NCBI GenBank assembly: GCA_937899645.1
Contig: CALCCD010000049.1
Coordinates: 48,104 to 112,103 of the forward strand
Direction of reading: 5' to 3'
DNA length: 64,000 nt
Source of the DNA: an uncultured cyanobacterium
Lineage (GTDB): Bacteria > Cyanobacteriota > Cyanobacteriia > Cyanobacteriales > Geitlerinemataceae
How positions within the stretch are numbered: position 1 is the stretch's first letter; each line of letters starts with the position of its first letter. This document shows positions 52,353-61,893 of the stretch, one piece after another. The notes under the pieces are model-generated. The model was not told the origin of the DNA and searched no databases. It was given only the letters and a program-made list of their open reading frames with translations. Made by a program: the position numbers and the translations under genes.

Positions 52353-54500
52353 TTGCGCGTGACCGCTGCACGAAGTTTACGCTATCTCGCTCGGGTGAGT
52401 TTTCTGGCCGCGCTGTGCGTGCTGACGACGAACGCGATCGCCGAAATCCCCGACGAGACTCTCCGGGCCTGCTTTGCCGGGCTGTCGAATGCGGTGCTGC
52501 TGACGCTGGTGTTGCGCGTCGGGCGGCGCTGGCTCTGGCCGGGGATCGTCCTGGGCAGCAGCTTTGCCCTGCATTGGCTCGAGGGCGTGGGCGCGGGCGC
52601 GACGCTATTGCTGGGGGTGGGCGACGCGCTATTCGTGTCGGTGACATTTTGGGGCCTGCAAAGGCAGGGCTTTCGGGCTTCGCTGGGGCGCTTGCGCGAT
52701 GTGGTCGTGCTCGGGATGTCGGCGCTAGTGGCGTCGCTACTCGACTCGCTGGCCGCTTTGGCGGCTACGAGTACTGAGATTCCCGACTGGAACGATCTGC
52801 TCTCGACTTGGCGGGAGTACGGTATGGGCAGCGTCGCCTGGACGATGACGATCGTGCCGCTGGTGCTGTCGCTGATCGATCGCAGCGGCGATCTCGACTC
52901 GACCTACAAAACGCGTCCCCTCTCGCGCGTGCTGGAAAGCGTGCTGCTGGTGGTGGTTGCGGGCTGTTTGGGCTGGTTGGTGTTTTGTTCGCGTACCCGC
53001 GCCTCCAACTACACCTACCCACTGGAATATTTGCCGTTTATTCCGCTGATCTGGAGTTCGCTGCGGTTCGGCAAACGCGGCACGATGCTCATTAATTTCG
53101 GTCTGGTGGGGATGGCGATGTTCGGCATCGCGCGCGACAGCGGCCCATTTTTGATGGATTTAAGCCTCCGGGAGTCCGTGCTGTCGTTCCAGATCTTTTT
53201 GCTGTCGATTTCTAGCGCGGCGCTGAGCTTTGCTACGGCGATCGCCGGTCGGGCAATGGCGCAGCAATCCCTGCAAAGCAACCGCAGTCGCCTGGAGCAG
53301 GCCCAGCGTATCGCCCGCCTCGGCAACTGGGATCTCGACCTGCGGACGAACGAAATGTCCTGGTCGTCGGAGATGTGGACGCTGCTGGGGCTACCGCCGC
53401 ACGATCGCCGCCTGTCGCGATCGCAGCTCGAGGCCCTGATTCACCCGGAAGATCGCCCGGAGGTGCAGGCCGCCTTTGAAGGAGCGATCGCGACGGGCTG
53501 CTCGTTTTGCCTCGACTATCGGCTGGCCGGGCCGGACGAGCGCATCGTCCGCGAACAGTGCGAGCGCCGCAATCACTATGCGATCGGCACGCTCCAGGAC
53601 ATTACCGAACTGAAGCGATCGGCAGAACTGCGCGAGGCCAAAGAAGCCGCAGAGGCGGCCAATCGCGCCAAAAGCGCCTTTTTGGCCAATATGAGCCACG
53701 AGCTGCGCACGCCATTGAACGCGATCATCGGCTATAGCGAGCTGCTCGAGGAAGACGCGATCGACCTCGGCTACGACGACTTCGCCGACGACGCGAAGAA
53801 AATTCGCGGGGCGGGCGCGCACCTGCTGGCGTTAATCGGCGATATCCTCGATATCTCCAAAATCGAGGCCGGACGGGTGCGCTTCGTGCCGACGCAGTTC
53901 TCGATCGTCAACCTAATTGACGAGATTGTCCTCAATGTCAAGCCCGCGATCGACAATAACGCCAGCACCCTCACGCTTCACTGTCCGGACGATATCGGCA
54001 TGATGCATAGCGACAGCACCGTCGTCCGCCAAATCGTGCTCAACCTGCTCAGCAACGCCGCCAAGTTCACCGCCGACGGGGCGATCGATCTGACCGTAGA
54101 GCACACGAAGTTTGAAGACTCGGCCTTGCCCGAAGTCGCTCACCGCTCCTGCACCATCAACGGGCTTCACGCCGAGGAGGCCGGTCAGGTGAGCGAAGCC
54201 TCCGGCCAGCACGACTACATTCGCTTCACCGTGCGCGATACGGGCATCGGCATGAATCCCGAACAGCTCGCTCGCATTTTCAAGCCCTTCACCCAGGCGG
54301 ACTCGTCCACGACGCGCAAATACGGCGGCACGGGGCTGGGCCTGACGATCGGCCAGCGGCTGGCGCAGCTCCTCGGCGGCGACATCACAGCCACCAGCAC
54401 ACTTGGAGAAGGCTCGTGCTTTACCTGCACCCTGCCGCGTTCGATCGAGCTGGCGGGCTGCGAAATCGAAGACGACGCCTACACCGATCTATCGGTCTGA
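52353..54500 (+). CDS. MASE1-type membrane sensor histidine kinase with PAS domain
   Basis: The product has 715 aa from TTG 52353 (GTG 52359 possible). Residues about 10-300 contain about eight hydrophobic segments typical of MASE1 sensor domains. A PAS domain (about 320-420; [29 protein letters not shown]) is followed by a coiled coil. HisKA has His449 ([20 protein letters not shown]). The ATPase has [17 protein letters not shown] and GTGLGLTI. An insertion of about 40 residues rich in Glu/Ser lies before the G1 box. No receiver is attached; partners may be distal or the nearby STAS protein. Confidence 0.9.
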   Translation: MRVTAARSLRYLARVSFLAALCVLTTNAIAEIPDETLRACFAGLSNAVLLTLVLRVGRRWLWPGIVLGSSFALHWLEGVGAGATLLLGVGDALFVSVTFWGLQRQGFRASLGRLRDVVVLGMSALVASLLDSLAALAATSTEIPDWNDLLSTWREYGMGSVAWTMTIVPLVLSLIDRSGDLDSTYKTRPLSRVLESVLLVVVAGCLGWLVFCSRTRASNYTYPLEYLPFIPLIWSSLRFGKRGTMLINFGLVGMAMFGIARDSGPFLMDLSLRESVLSFQIFLLSISSAALSFATAIAGRAMAQQSLQSNRSRLEQAQRIARLGNWDLDLRTNEMSWSSEMWTLLGLPPHDRRLSRSQLEALIHPEDRPEVQAAFEGAIATGCSFCLDYRLAGPDERIVREQCERRNHYAIGTLQDITELKRSAELREAKEAAEAANRAKSAFLANMSHELRTPLNAIIGYSELLEEDAIDLGYDDFADDAKKIRGAGAHLLALIGDILDISKIEAGRVRFVPTQFSIVNLIDEIVLNVKPAIDNNASTLTLHCPDDIGMMHSDSTVVRQIVLNLLSNAAKFTADGAIDLTVEHTKFEDSALPEVAHRSCTINGLHAEEAGQVSEASGQHDYIRFTVRDTGIGMNPEQLARIFKPFTQADSSTTRKYGGTGLGLTIGQRLAQLLGGDITATSTLGEGSCFTCTLPRSIELAGCEIEDDAYTDLSV

Positions 54501-54614
54501 GAGAGTGTTGAAAAATTCTTCTCAAAGCCTCGCGGTGTATAGGTTTGAGTTTTGGTCAAGGTCTCCGCGACCCTTGCCATTGAAAGGGTCTAGCGAACTT
54601 TAAAAACACTCTCT
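54500..54614. repeat. 115-bp element with 10-bp inverted ends
   Basis: AGAGAGTGTT (54500-54509) and AACACTCTCT (54605-54614) are exact inverted repeats. The left end overlaps the last base of the kinase stop codon. The body has no coding capacity. It resembles short non-autonomous insertion elements; an alternative is a large terminator-like stem. Confidence 0.6.
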
Positions 54615-54619
54615 GAGGC

Positions 54620-54664
54620 GTTCGGCTCTGAATCGTTCGGCTCTGAATCGTTCGGTTCGGAGTC
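54620..54664. repeat. 15-bp x 3 tandem repeat
   Basis: Units GTTCGGCTCTGAATC at 54620 and 54635 are identical; the third, at 54650, has diverged (GTTCGGTTCGGAGTC). It lies between the 115-bp element and the stop of the J-domain gene, outside any gene I accept. Confidence 0.85.
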
Positions 54665-54677
54665 GCGTAGGTCTCGG

Positions 54678-55637
54678 CTACTTTTTGCCAAACAGGCCGC
54701 CGAACAGTCCGCCACCGCCTTTTTCGGGCTTTTTGCCAGTCGGCTTTTTGCTAACCGGCTTGTTGGCACCGGGGCGGGCGACGGACTTATTGAACAACTT
54801 GCGCACTTCAACGACGATCGGCGCTTGCGGGTCAGCTTTAACGGCCTTGCTCAGGTGCGATCGGGCCATTGTCGTGTTGACGCTGGCCGGAGACTTCTCG
54901 TTCTGGAGCAAGTACACCTTGGCCATCAGCGCGTGACACTCGGCGCTGTTGGCGTCGAGCTTGATCGCATCCTGTAGCTCTTTGCGGGCGCTAGCGAAAC
55001 TGCCTCGCTCCAAAAGCGACTCGGCGCGCTTGTAATAGCTGGCGACGAACGATTCTTTGCGGCTTTTCGGCGGCGGTGGCGGTGGCGGCGGCGCGGGCTT
55101 GCCGGACGGCGTCACTTTTGTCGATTTTTGCTGCGTCGGGAGGCCCCAGCCCGTATCGCTCTGGGTGCGGCGCAGCAAGTAAACCTGATTGAGCTCGCTG
55201 AGCGCGCCGATGCGAGCGAGCGACTCGGATAGATCTTCGTAATGGTTGCCACCCAGCTCGGTTACGGCCTTGGCGTACTCCTTGCGGACGCTGTCGAGCG
55301 AGTCGAGCTTTAGCAGCGCCTGCGCGGCCTCGGACTCCAGCGTCGGCTCCGCCCTGTCTTCGACCAGCCGCTTGCCCGTCATCCGCAGCAGCACCCCGTA
55401 GTCGGCGTAGTCCTTGTCGTTCGAGAGCTTGGCGTAGGCGGGGTTAATCAGCTTCGAGAGCAGCGTTTGGGCGAGCTGTTTGTTTTCGAGGCGGCAAACG
55501 TCGGGGTGCAGTCGGCGGGCGATTTTGAGGTACTGCTTGCGAATCGCCTTGACGTCTGCATCCAGGCTCGCACCAATGACGGCATGGTAGTCGGTGAAGT
55601 CGAATCCAAATAAACCTCGTCCAATCTCAAAAGACAT
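54678..55637 (-). CDS. J-domain protein with TPR-like helices
   Basis: The product has 319 aa. The J domain (about 15-75) has HPD at 44-46 (RRLHPDVCRL), so it should stimulate a DnaK-type chaperone. After a Pro-rich linker (nine prolines) a helical pair resembling one or two TPRs occupies about 200-285 (SYYKRAESLLERGSFASARK). The C-terminus is basic and ends GGLFGGLFGKK. It lacks G/F and zinc domains of DnaJ itself, so it is a specialised co-chaperone. It sits 52 bp upstream of nothing co-directional; cofG precedes it on the same strand. Confidence 0.9.
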   Translation of the reverse strand: MSFEIGRGLFGFDFTDYHAVIGASLDADVKAIRKQYLKIARRLHPDVCRLENKQLAQTLLSKLINPAYAKLSNDKDYADYGVLLRMTGKRLVEDRAEPTLESEAAQALLKLDSLDSVRKEYAKAVTELGGNHYEDLSESLARIGALSELNQVYLLRRTQSDTGWGLPTQQKSTKVTPSGKPAPPPPPPPPKSRKESFVASYYKRAESLLERGSFASARKELQDAIKLDANSAECHALMAKVYLLQNEKSPASVNTTMARSHLSKAVKADPQAPIVVEVRKLFNKSVARPGANKPVSKKPTGKKPEKGGGGLFGGLFGKK

Positions 55638-55689
55638 AATTTCATGAACCTCCTGCCCGACACCGACGCAGCTCTCGCCGGTCTAGTCT

Positions 55690-56742
55690 CTAATGTACTG
55701 TGCGATGCGGTGGATGGGTAGCGGCGATCGCGGTGGCGAGGGGCGCGTCCAGGCCCGCCAAAAACTGCGGGTACACCGGCAGGCGCGGCGCGAGCTGCCA
55801 GCCCTGGGGCCTGACGATCGCTGCCAGTCGCTCGGGGGTGGGGTGATCGTAGTCGGGGTTGACCTCGTCGCGGGGGCCGAGGCCGCCGAGATCGCGTGCG
55901 CCCGCTTCCAGGCAGGCCAGCAGCACGTCAACCCGACCGGGCGCACCGGGGTTGAAGTCCACCAGGTTGGGCGGGATCTGGATGGCGATCGCCTCGGGCA
56001 AAATCCGGCGCGCTGTTGCAACCATCTCGGGCAGCGAGTCGAGATCGAAAGCCGTGCCGCGCTCGGCCTGCTGCTGGCCGGGACTGTGTGGCTGCAAAAT
56101 CACCTCCTGGATATGTCCCCAGCGATCGTGACACTGGGCGATCGCCTCTAGGGTGTCGCGGCGATCGTCGGAGGTCTCGCCGAGGCCGAGCAGCAGGCCG
56201 GTGGTGAAGGGGATTTGCAGCTCGCCCGCCAGATCGAGCTGAGCGAGGCGCTTGGCAGGCACCTTGCTGGGCGAGTGACGGTGGACGGTGTCGAGCAGGC
56301 GAGGCGTGACTTGCTCCAACATTAAGCCCATCGAGACGTTCACCTGCTTTAGCGCAGCCATTTCGTGCGGGTGGAGCGGGCCTGCGTTGGTGTGGGGCAA
56401 AAAGCCGCGCTCGAGCGCTAGTTGGCAGAGGTCGTGGATTCGCTGAAACCACTGCGGGCGGCGCGGGCTCTCGGGATGGACTTCGCCGCTGAGGATCAGA
56501 ATTTCGATCGGCGCGCCGTCGCCCAGGGCGCGCAGCCGCTGGAACCTCTCGTCGGCAGCCTCGAGTTCGAGCATCGGCGCTGCGCCGTCCGCGCGAAAGT
56601 TGCAGTACGAACAGCGGTTAAAGCACTCGTAGGTCGGCACGATCGTATAGGCCGGACTATAGGTCACGACGCGATCGCTGTGAGAGATCGAAGCAGGTGC
56701 GGCGGCGCTGGCGAGTCGTATGGGGTCGGCTGGCGATCGCAC
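55690..56742 (-). CDS. cofG: FO synthase subunit 1 (deazaflavin radical SAM enzyme)
   Basis: The product has 350 aa from GTG 56742; an upstream ATG (56772) would overlap ccmO. It makes 7,8-didemethyl-8-hydroxy-5-deazariboflavin with CofH; this is the antenna of some photolyases. The radical-SAM cluster is CFNRCSYC (Cys40, 44, 47). SGEVHPESPRRPQWF, LPHTNAGPLHPHEMAALK and SMGLMLEQVTPRL are family motifs. The GTG start is one base after the ccmO stop, so the pair is probably translationally coupled. CofH is not in the window. Confidence 0.93.
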   Translation of the reverse strand: MRSPADPIRLASAAAPASISHSDRVVTYSPAYTIVPTYECFNRCSYCNFRADGAAPMLELEAADERFQRLRALGDGAPIEILILSGEVHPESPRRPQWFQRIHDLCQLALERGFLPHTNAGPLHPHEMAALKQVNVSMGLMLEQVTPRLLDTVHRHSPSKVPAKRLAQLDLAGELQIPFTTGLLLGLGETSDDRRDTLEAIAQCHDRWGHIQEVILQPHSPGQQQAERGTAFDLDSLPEMVATARRILPEAIAIQIPPNLVDFNPGAPGRVDVLLACLEAGARDLGGLGPRDEVNPDYDHPTPERLAAIVRPQGWQLAPRLPVYPQFLAGLDAPLATAIAATHPPHRTVH

Positions 56743-56743
56743 C

Positions 56744-57634
56744 CTAAAACAGCTCCGTCGGATCGTCGGCACGCTGTATCGACGGACGCGCTTCGACCTC
56801 CACTTCCACCGGGATAGCTTCCTCTTCCAGCTCGGCGGGCAAAGCCTCGCGCTCCACTTCCGGCAGTTCCAGGGGCTGGCGCTCGGCGGCGGCTTCGGTG
56901 GAAATCGTCGCCAGGTTTGGCAGGGGCTCTTCGGCAGGATCGAGCCAGTAGCTGGCCACCGGCACGATCGACTCCAGATCGTCGAGCAGGCGCGGGATCA
57001 CCATCACGGCGTGCAGCTCGCCGATGCGCTCGGCCTCGTGCATGCCCGCCTCGATCGCCACCGCCACGTTCGCCACCGTGCCCCGGACGATCGCGGTACA
57101 CAGCCCGTCGCCGATCGTCTCGTAGGACGCGAGCTGCACGTCCGCCGACTTCAGCATCGTATCCGCCGCGCCCACCATCGCCGGGAAGCCGCGCGTCTCC
57201 AGCAGCCCGATCGCTCGGTTGCTCAGACGCGACGACGAGCGCGGTTCGTCCACCAGATCCATCAGCCGACTCCCCAGCGGAAACACCACCTCCAGGTTCG
57301 GCATCGGACGCGGAATCACGAGCTGCGAGACAAACTGCCCGAACTGCTCGGCGGTGCGCGCCCCTTCTTGCACGGCGAGCTGCACGTCCGGGTAGCGACC
57401 GCGCACGATTGCGGTGCAGTGTCCCGCGCCAATTTTCTCGTAGCCCACTAGCTTGACGTCCGCCGACTTGAGCATCATGTCCGCCGTGCCGACGATCGCG
57501 GGGAAACTAACCGTGGACACCAGACCCAGGGCGTAGTCTTGATATTTATAGTGCTGGCGCGGCGGGCGAAGATTCGCGGGCGCGGCTCCCGGTCGGAGCG
57601 GTCGTGCGGAAGAGTTGAGCCGGAGTTGAGACAT
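56744..57634 (-). CDS. ccmO: Carboxysome shell protein CcmO (tandem BMC)
   Basis: The product has 296 aa from ATG 57634. Two BMC domains lie at about 35-120 (ALGLVSTVSFPAIVGTADMM) and 137-220 (AIGLLETRGFPAMVGAADTM), each with the KSADV...IVRG core and the VIPRP/VIPRL strand. An acidic Pro/Glu-rich tail (about 225-296) follows. CcmO contributes to beta-carboxysome shells. It is not next to ccmK-L-M-N here, as in many cyanobacteria. The stop overlaps the start region of cofG. Confidence 0.95.
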   Translation of the reverse strand: MSQLRLNSSARPLRPGAAPANLRPPRQHYKYQDYALGLVSTVSFPAIVGTADMMLKSADVKLVGYEKIGAGHCTAIVRGRYPDVQLAVQEGARTAEQFGQFVSQLVIPRPMPNLEVVFPLGSRLMDLVDEPRSSSRLSNRAIGLLETRGFPAMVGAADTMLKSADVQLASYETIGDGLCTAIVRGTVANVAVAIEAGMHEAERIGELHAVMVIPRLLDDLESIVPVASYWLDPAEEPLPNLATISTEAAAERQPLELPEVEREALPAELEEEAIPVEVEVEARPSIQRADDPTELF

Positions 57635-57777
57635 ACGAGGCGATCGCCAGGGCCGGAGGTGCGGGGCGCGATCCGACAGCGATCGAAAGATTTCTTTTAT
57701 TTTATCGGCTCTGTTGGCGATCCCGAACTTGCCACAACGATTCCGCACAAATCACTGGGGAAGGTGGCGATCGCGAT

Positions 57778-58212
57778 CTACTGCGTGCAGGCGTGCAGCA
57801 GCCAGCCCAGCACGAAGCCGAGCCCACCGTAGCGCAGCCCAAACCAAAACGGTTCGCGAAAGCTCGTCCAGGAAAACAGACTGCTTTCTAAATTTAAATC
57901 GAGCAGCTCGAGGCGATCGCGCAGCTCGCTTAAGGCACTCGAAGCGTTCGGAGCACTTGGAGCACCATCCGGCTGACCCTGCGCGTGCTTTAGCTGGCTC
58001 CTTAGTCGATCGCGCGTCTGTCGGTCGCGATCGATTTGGCGCTTGCGGGCATCGAGCGCCGCCAGCTCCAGGCTCAGACGCTCGAACTCGCGATCGAACT
58101 CGCGATCGAATTCGCCGCTGGACTGGCCGCTGGGCTGGCCGTTAGGTTCGCTGTTAGATTTGCCCTCAGGATGGGGAGAAGCATCGGGGCGATCGTCATT
58201 GGGGCGGGTCAT
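57778..58212 (-). CDS. Charged coiled-coil protein with C-terminal membrane helix
   Basis: The product has 144 aa. A disordered Asp/Ser/Gln-rich start leads to a coiled coil (about 35-110, FDREFDREFERLSLELAAL) and one C-terminal hydrophobic helix (FWFGLRYGGLGFVLGWLLHA). The C-terminal anchor suggests a membrane-tethered protein facing the cytoplasm. No function is known. It lies upstream of ccmO on the same strand with a 143-bp gap. Confidence 0.65.
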   Translation of the reverse strand: MTRPNDDRPDASPHPEGKSNSEPNGQPSGQSSGEFDREFDREFERLSLELAALDARKRQIDRDRQTRDRLRSQLKHAQGQPDGAPSAPNASSALSELRDRLELLDLNLESSLFSWTSFREPFWFGLRYGGLGFVLGWLLHACTQ

Positions 58213-58313
58213 GGTAATCGGAACGGAGAATGCTTCCAGGCTCCGAATTTAGCAGAAACGCGCCCCGCAGCGGCTCGCTCTCGCTCTATCGAGCAATCTC
58301 GTCGGGCAACAGT

Positions 58314-58409
58314 TCAGCCGCCGATCGAAAACGCACCGAGGATCAGCATCGAGAGCAGCAGGCCGGGCGATAGCAACAGCGCCAGCATCAAAATATCGTG
58401 AGTACCCAT
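58314..58409 (-). CDS. Possible 31-residue membrane peptide
   Basis: From ATG 58409 the frame gives MGTHDILMLALLLSPGLLLS and ILGAFSIGG, ending at TGA 58314. It is almost wholly hydrophobic with one predicted helix, similar in size to small photosystem and cytochrome b6f subunits, but it does not match PetG, PetL, PetM, PetN, PsbM, PsbT or PsaI as I recall them. No strong ribosome binding site was seen. It is isolated by about 100-140 bp on each side. Confidence 0.4.
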   Translation of the reverse strand: MGTHDILMLALLLSPGLLLSMLILGAFSIGG

Positions 58410-58547
58410 AGATGAATTGCTGTAGAAATTGTAAAAAATCGCGGAGGCAGCACGCCCCACCTCTTCACGCTAAGGTCAGTGCCGGGGGATCGCCGTGTCG
58501 TTTGCGATTTTTTAAGATCGCGCCCGCAAAACACGCGACAAAACGCC

Positions 58548-59741
58548 CTAAAAGCCCAGCGGCCCGTCCGGCACGATTTCCGTTACCACGTTTCCACCCG
58601 TCACTACGAACGTCTCCGCCTCCAGCTTGCCCTCCGCCTGGGGGCCGCGCAGCGTAAACTGCGGGTCGAGCTGGCGATAGAACACGTTGCCGATCGCGTT
58701 AAAGGTTTCCGTAGCGACAAACCAGGTCAGATTGTCGGCCGTCAGGCGCGAGTTATCGCCATCGGCCAGGGCCTGGACGCCGCCGGTCAGCTCCAGCACC
58801 TCTTCGCCGATATCGAACTGGCCGCGCGCGCCCGAGAGCGCGACCTGATTGGCGCGGTTGACGATCGTCAGCGGCACGTCCGAGGAGAGCAGCTCTCCGG
58901 GCAAATCCCAGAGCAGCAGGTCACTGCTGATGCTGACTGGGGGCTGACCGAACAGCAGCTCGGCGTTACCGTCTAGGGTGATGAGCTGGACGCCGAGATC
59001 GAGGCTTGCGGTTTCGGCGGCGGCGCGATCGACAACTTTTGCCGCCTCGCCCTCGCCCTCGTAGCGCTCGACGATCGCCGTCCCCTCGGCGACAACCAGC
59101 TCTTCATCCATCTGCCAGTTGCCCTTCTCGGCGGTCAGGCGGATGCGCGGGTCTTTGGTTTCGATCGCGATATCGCCCTCGAGTTCCAGCACGCGATCGG
59201 CTTCGAGCAGCTCGCCTGACTTTGCCGTCAGGTTTCCGTCTTCGTGGACGGCGCTGACGTTACCCTCGAACAGCATGCGGTCTTCTTCCGGGAGCCACTC
59301 CACCTCGTCGGCGGAGAACACCGTGCCGTCTTCGATATCCAAGACCTCGATCTCGCCCGTCAGCACGATGCGCTCGCCGTTTTGAGATAGGACGCCCTCG
59401 CTGGCCTTCAAATCGTAGACGTGCTCGCCGTCATCAAAAAGCTTGCCACCCAGGCCAGATGCCACCGCCGTTTTGCGGTTGCGGCTGTAGGTGACGCGCT
59501 CGGCCAGGATCGACCAGCGTTTTTGGCCGCTGCGATCGATCTGCTCGAGATTGACGTCCTGAAACGTCAGCGACGGGTCGGCGTCGATCGACGATCGCGG
59601 CGTGCGTTCTACCTCGGGCTCGGGCGTCCGGGAGCAGCCCGCCACGAACACCATCCCGACAACCGCCGCGCACGCCACGCCGCCGCGAGCGCAGCGCGAC
59701 ATCCGCCGGAAAGAAGCGATCGAAGAAGTCCAGATAGGCAT
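58548..59741 (-). CDS. lptC: LptC/OstA-type lipopolysaccharide export lipoprotein
   Basis: The product has 397 aa from ATG 59741 (ATG 59702 also fits). A lipobox (VFVAGC, Cys36) marks a lipoprotein. The rest is a long beta-jellyroll of LptC/LptA type, with repeated YDLKASEGVLSQNGERIVLT-like and VFSADEVEWLPEEDRM-like strands. It is about twice the usual LptC length, as often in cyanobacteria, and probably bridges LPS from inner membrane to LptD. lptB or lptF/G are not adjacent. Confidence 0.88.
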   Translation of the reverse strand: MPIWTSSIASFRRMSRCARGGVACAAVVGMVFVAGCSRTPEPEVERTPRSSIDADPSLTFQDVNLEQIDRSGQKRWSILAERVTYSRNRKTAVASGLGGKLFDDGEHVYDLKASEGVLSQNGERIVLTGEIEVLDIEDGTVFSADEVEWLPEEDRMLFEGNVSAVHEDGNLTAKSGELLEADRVLELEGDIAIETKDPRIRLTAEKGNWQMDEELVVAEGTAIVERYEGEGEAAKVVDRAAAETASLDLGVQLITLDGNAELLFGQPPVSISSDLLLWDLPGELLSSDVPLTIVNRANQVALSGARGQFDIGEEVLELTGGVQALADGDNSRLTADNLTWFVATETFNAIGNVFYRQLDPQFTLRGPQAEGKLEAETFVVTGGNVVTEIVPDGPLGF

Positions 59742-60021
59742 GGCAGCGCGGCGAAAAAGATAGGAGGTTCGAGGGGCGCTCACAGAAGCAGAGCGCCTAA
59801 AGCTAATGTCAAGATAGACTCGTGCTAAGGGTCGTTCGTCCCCGGTTACGGGTCGGCGATCGGGCTCCCGTTCATGTTTGCACGCCCGCTGCTTCCTTCG
59901 CGCTTTATTTTCTGCGGGGCTGACCTGCGTCGAACCTCGTGTGTCCGTGGCCGAGACGCCACGCTCGATATCTACCGCCGCCCTGCTTTCCGGCCAGACG
60001 TTCGCCACCACCACGCGACTA

Positions 60022-61821
60022 ATGACAGAGTTCTCCCCCGACTGGCTCGATGCGATCGCCCGCGAAATTGCGTCGCGCACGGGGATCGCCATCCGCGATC
60101 GCGATCGCGGCGTGCTAGCGGGCAAGCTAGAGGCACGCGTCCGCGAGGCTGGGTTTACCGACGGTCGCGCTTACAGCGAGTGGCTGCTGGGCGAACCCGA
60201 CGCGCTCGAGCGACGCAATGCGGCCCAGGGCCGAGAGTGGCAAGCCGTTATTCAATGCGTGTCGGTTGTCGAGAGCTATTTGTTCCGCGATCGCGGCCAG
60301 TTTCAGCTCCTGCGCGAGCAAATTTTGCCTGAGGCGATCGAGCGCCGTCGCCGCGTCAGCCGCGACACCGGCCAGCCGCCGCGCTTGCGCCTCTGGAGCG
60401 CCGCCTGCGCCACGGGCGAGGAACCTTACTCCCTGGCTATCCTCGTTCGGGAGCTGCTCGACGATCTCGAGTGCTGGGACATACGCACGATCGCCACCGA
60501 CATCAACGAAGCCGCCCTGGAAACCGCGCGCCGCGCCACCTACAGCGATTGGTCGTTCCGCCAGGTCGAGCCCGACGTTCGCGATCGCTACTTCCGCCGC
60601 CGCCGCGCTACAAGTTCCGGCCTCACCTGGCAGCTCGATCCGGAAATCGCCCACCTCGTCAGCTTCCACCCTTTTAATCTGGCGCGATCGCCCTATCCCG
60701 ACGCCCACCTTCACATTGAAGACCTCGATCTCATCCTCTGTCGTAACGTTTTTATCTACCTCAAGCCTGAGGCGACCGACGGAATTCTTCAGCGTATGGC
60801 GCGCGCGCTCAATCCCGATGGCTACCTGCTGACCGCCCACGCCGAGCTGCAACATCGCCAGACCGACAGCTTCCAGGTGTGCCTTTACCCCCAATCGGTG
60901 GCCTACCAGCGCCGCGACGACACCGCGCCCCGATCCGCGAGCGATTCGCTGCCCTGTTACCAGACGCGCCCGCCGCAGATACCCCACTCGATCGCCCCTG
61001 CTTCTGTTCAACCTTCAAACGCGAGATCGTCCCAGAGGCACTCTTCTCAAACACCCGCGCTCCACGCGTCCGCCTCCCGAGCGCCAGTATCGCGGCCTCC
61101 CCAAACGCCGTCTCCCCAAACGCCCCGCCAAACCCGACCCCCAATCTCCTGCCTGTCCCAGCCGACGCCGACCGATGGGTTAATCTCGACGCCAGCCTCG
61201 ACGCCAGCCTCGACACCGCCCGCCCGCGCCGATCGCTCATCGTCTGCCCCGCCGCCGATCTCTGTGCCTTCGCGGGAACTGGCCGATTCCATCTCCGCCC
61301 GTATCGCCTCCGATCCGGACTACATCATGCAGTCCGCGATCGACTGCTTCCACCGCAAAGCCTACGCCACGACCACTGCCCTGCTCGAGCAGATCCTCGA
61401 TCGCCACCCCAGGCACTTCGACGCTTGTGACCTGCTGGCCCTGGCTTACGCCAACCTCGGGCAGTACCACCAAGCCTCCTACTACTGTTCGCGGGCGCTC
61501 GAAATCGATCCCTGCGCGCCTTCGCCCCACTACCTACTCGCACACCTGGCCGAAACCAACGGCAATATCGCCCGCGCCAAGCTCCTGCTCAAGCGCGTCG
61601 TTTACCTCGATCCCACCGCAACTCTGGCCTACCTCGACCTGGCCGCAATCTACGCGACCCAGGGCGACACGGCCCGATCGCGCAAAATGGTACAAACGGC
61701 GCGCGCCCTTCTGGTCAAACGCAGCGCGGACGAAATCGTCGATCCCTATCGGCGGCTGTCGGTCGGCGTGTTGCGCGAGCAGTTGCGCGACCTGTCCCAA
61801 GGCCGCGATCGCTTTCACTAA
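60022..61821 (+). CDS. CheR-type methyltransferase with C-terminal TPRs
   Basis: The product has 599 aa from ATG 60022; the frame is open upstream without family features. The CheR domain (about 1-290) has the SAM site LWSAACATGEEPYSLAI, ATDINEAAL and LDLILCRNVFIYL. It methylates glutamates of chemoreceptors. A Ser/Pro/Gln/Thr-rich linker (about 295-450) follows, then three or so TPRs (about 450-575). This architecture is that of WspC-like methyltransferases of signal rather than flagellar pathways. The double-CheW gene starts 72 bp downstream. Confidence 0.93.
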   Translation: MTEFSPDWLDAIAREIASRTGIAIRDRDRGVLAGKLEARVREAGFTDGRAYSEWLLGEPDALERRNAAQGREWQAVIQCVSVVESYLFRDRGQFQLLREQILPEAIERRRRVSRDTGQPPRLRLWSAACATGEEPYSLAILVRELLDDLECWDIRTIATDINEAALETARRATYSDWSFRQVEPDVRDRYFRRRRATSSGLTWQLDPEIAHLVSFHPFNLARSPYPDAHLHIEDLDLILCRNVFIYLKPEATDGILQRMARALNPDGYLLTAHAELQHRQTDSFQVCLYPQSVAYQRRDDTAPRSASDSLPCYQTRPPQIPHSIAPASVQPSNARSSQRHSSQTPALHASASRAPVSRPPQTPSPQTPRQTRPPISCLSQPTPTDGLISTPASTPASTPPARADRSSSAPPPISVPSRELADSISARIASDPDYIMQSAIDCFHRKAYATTTALLEQILDRHPRHFDACDLLALAYANLGQYHQASYYCSRALEIDPCAPSPHYLLAHLAETNGNIARAKLLLKRVVYLDPTATLAYLDLAAIYATQGDTARSRKMVQTARALLVKRSADEIVDPYRRLSVGVLREQLRDLSQGRDRFH

Positions 61822-61893
61822 CGCGGCTCTCGCCCCCAACGCCGACCCTAGCGCGACCGCTCCCGACCTTCCATTGCCACACCCGGTTCGACC

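Noticed and set aside
51894..52362. Two overlapping plus-strand frames of about 140 codons before the MASE1 kinase
   Set aside because: No conserved motif, no ribosome binding site, and they span a divergent promoter region.
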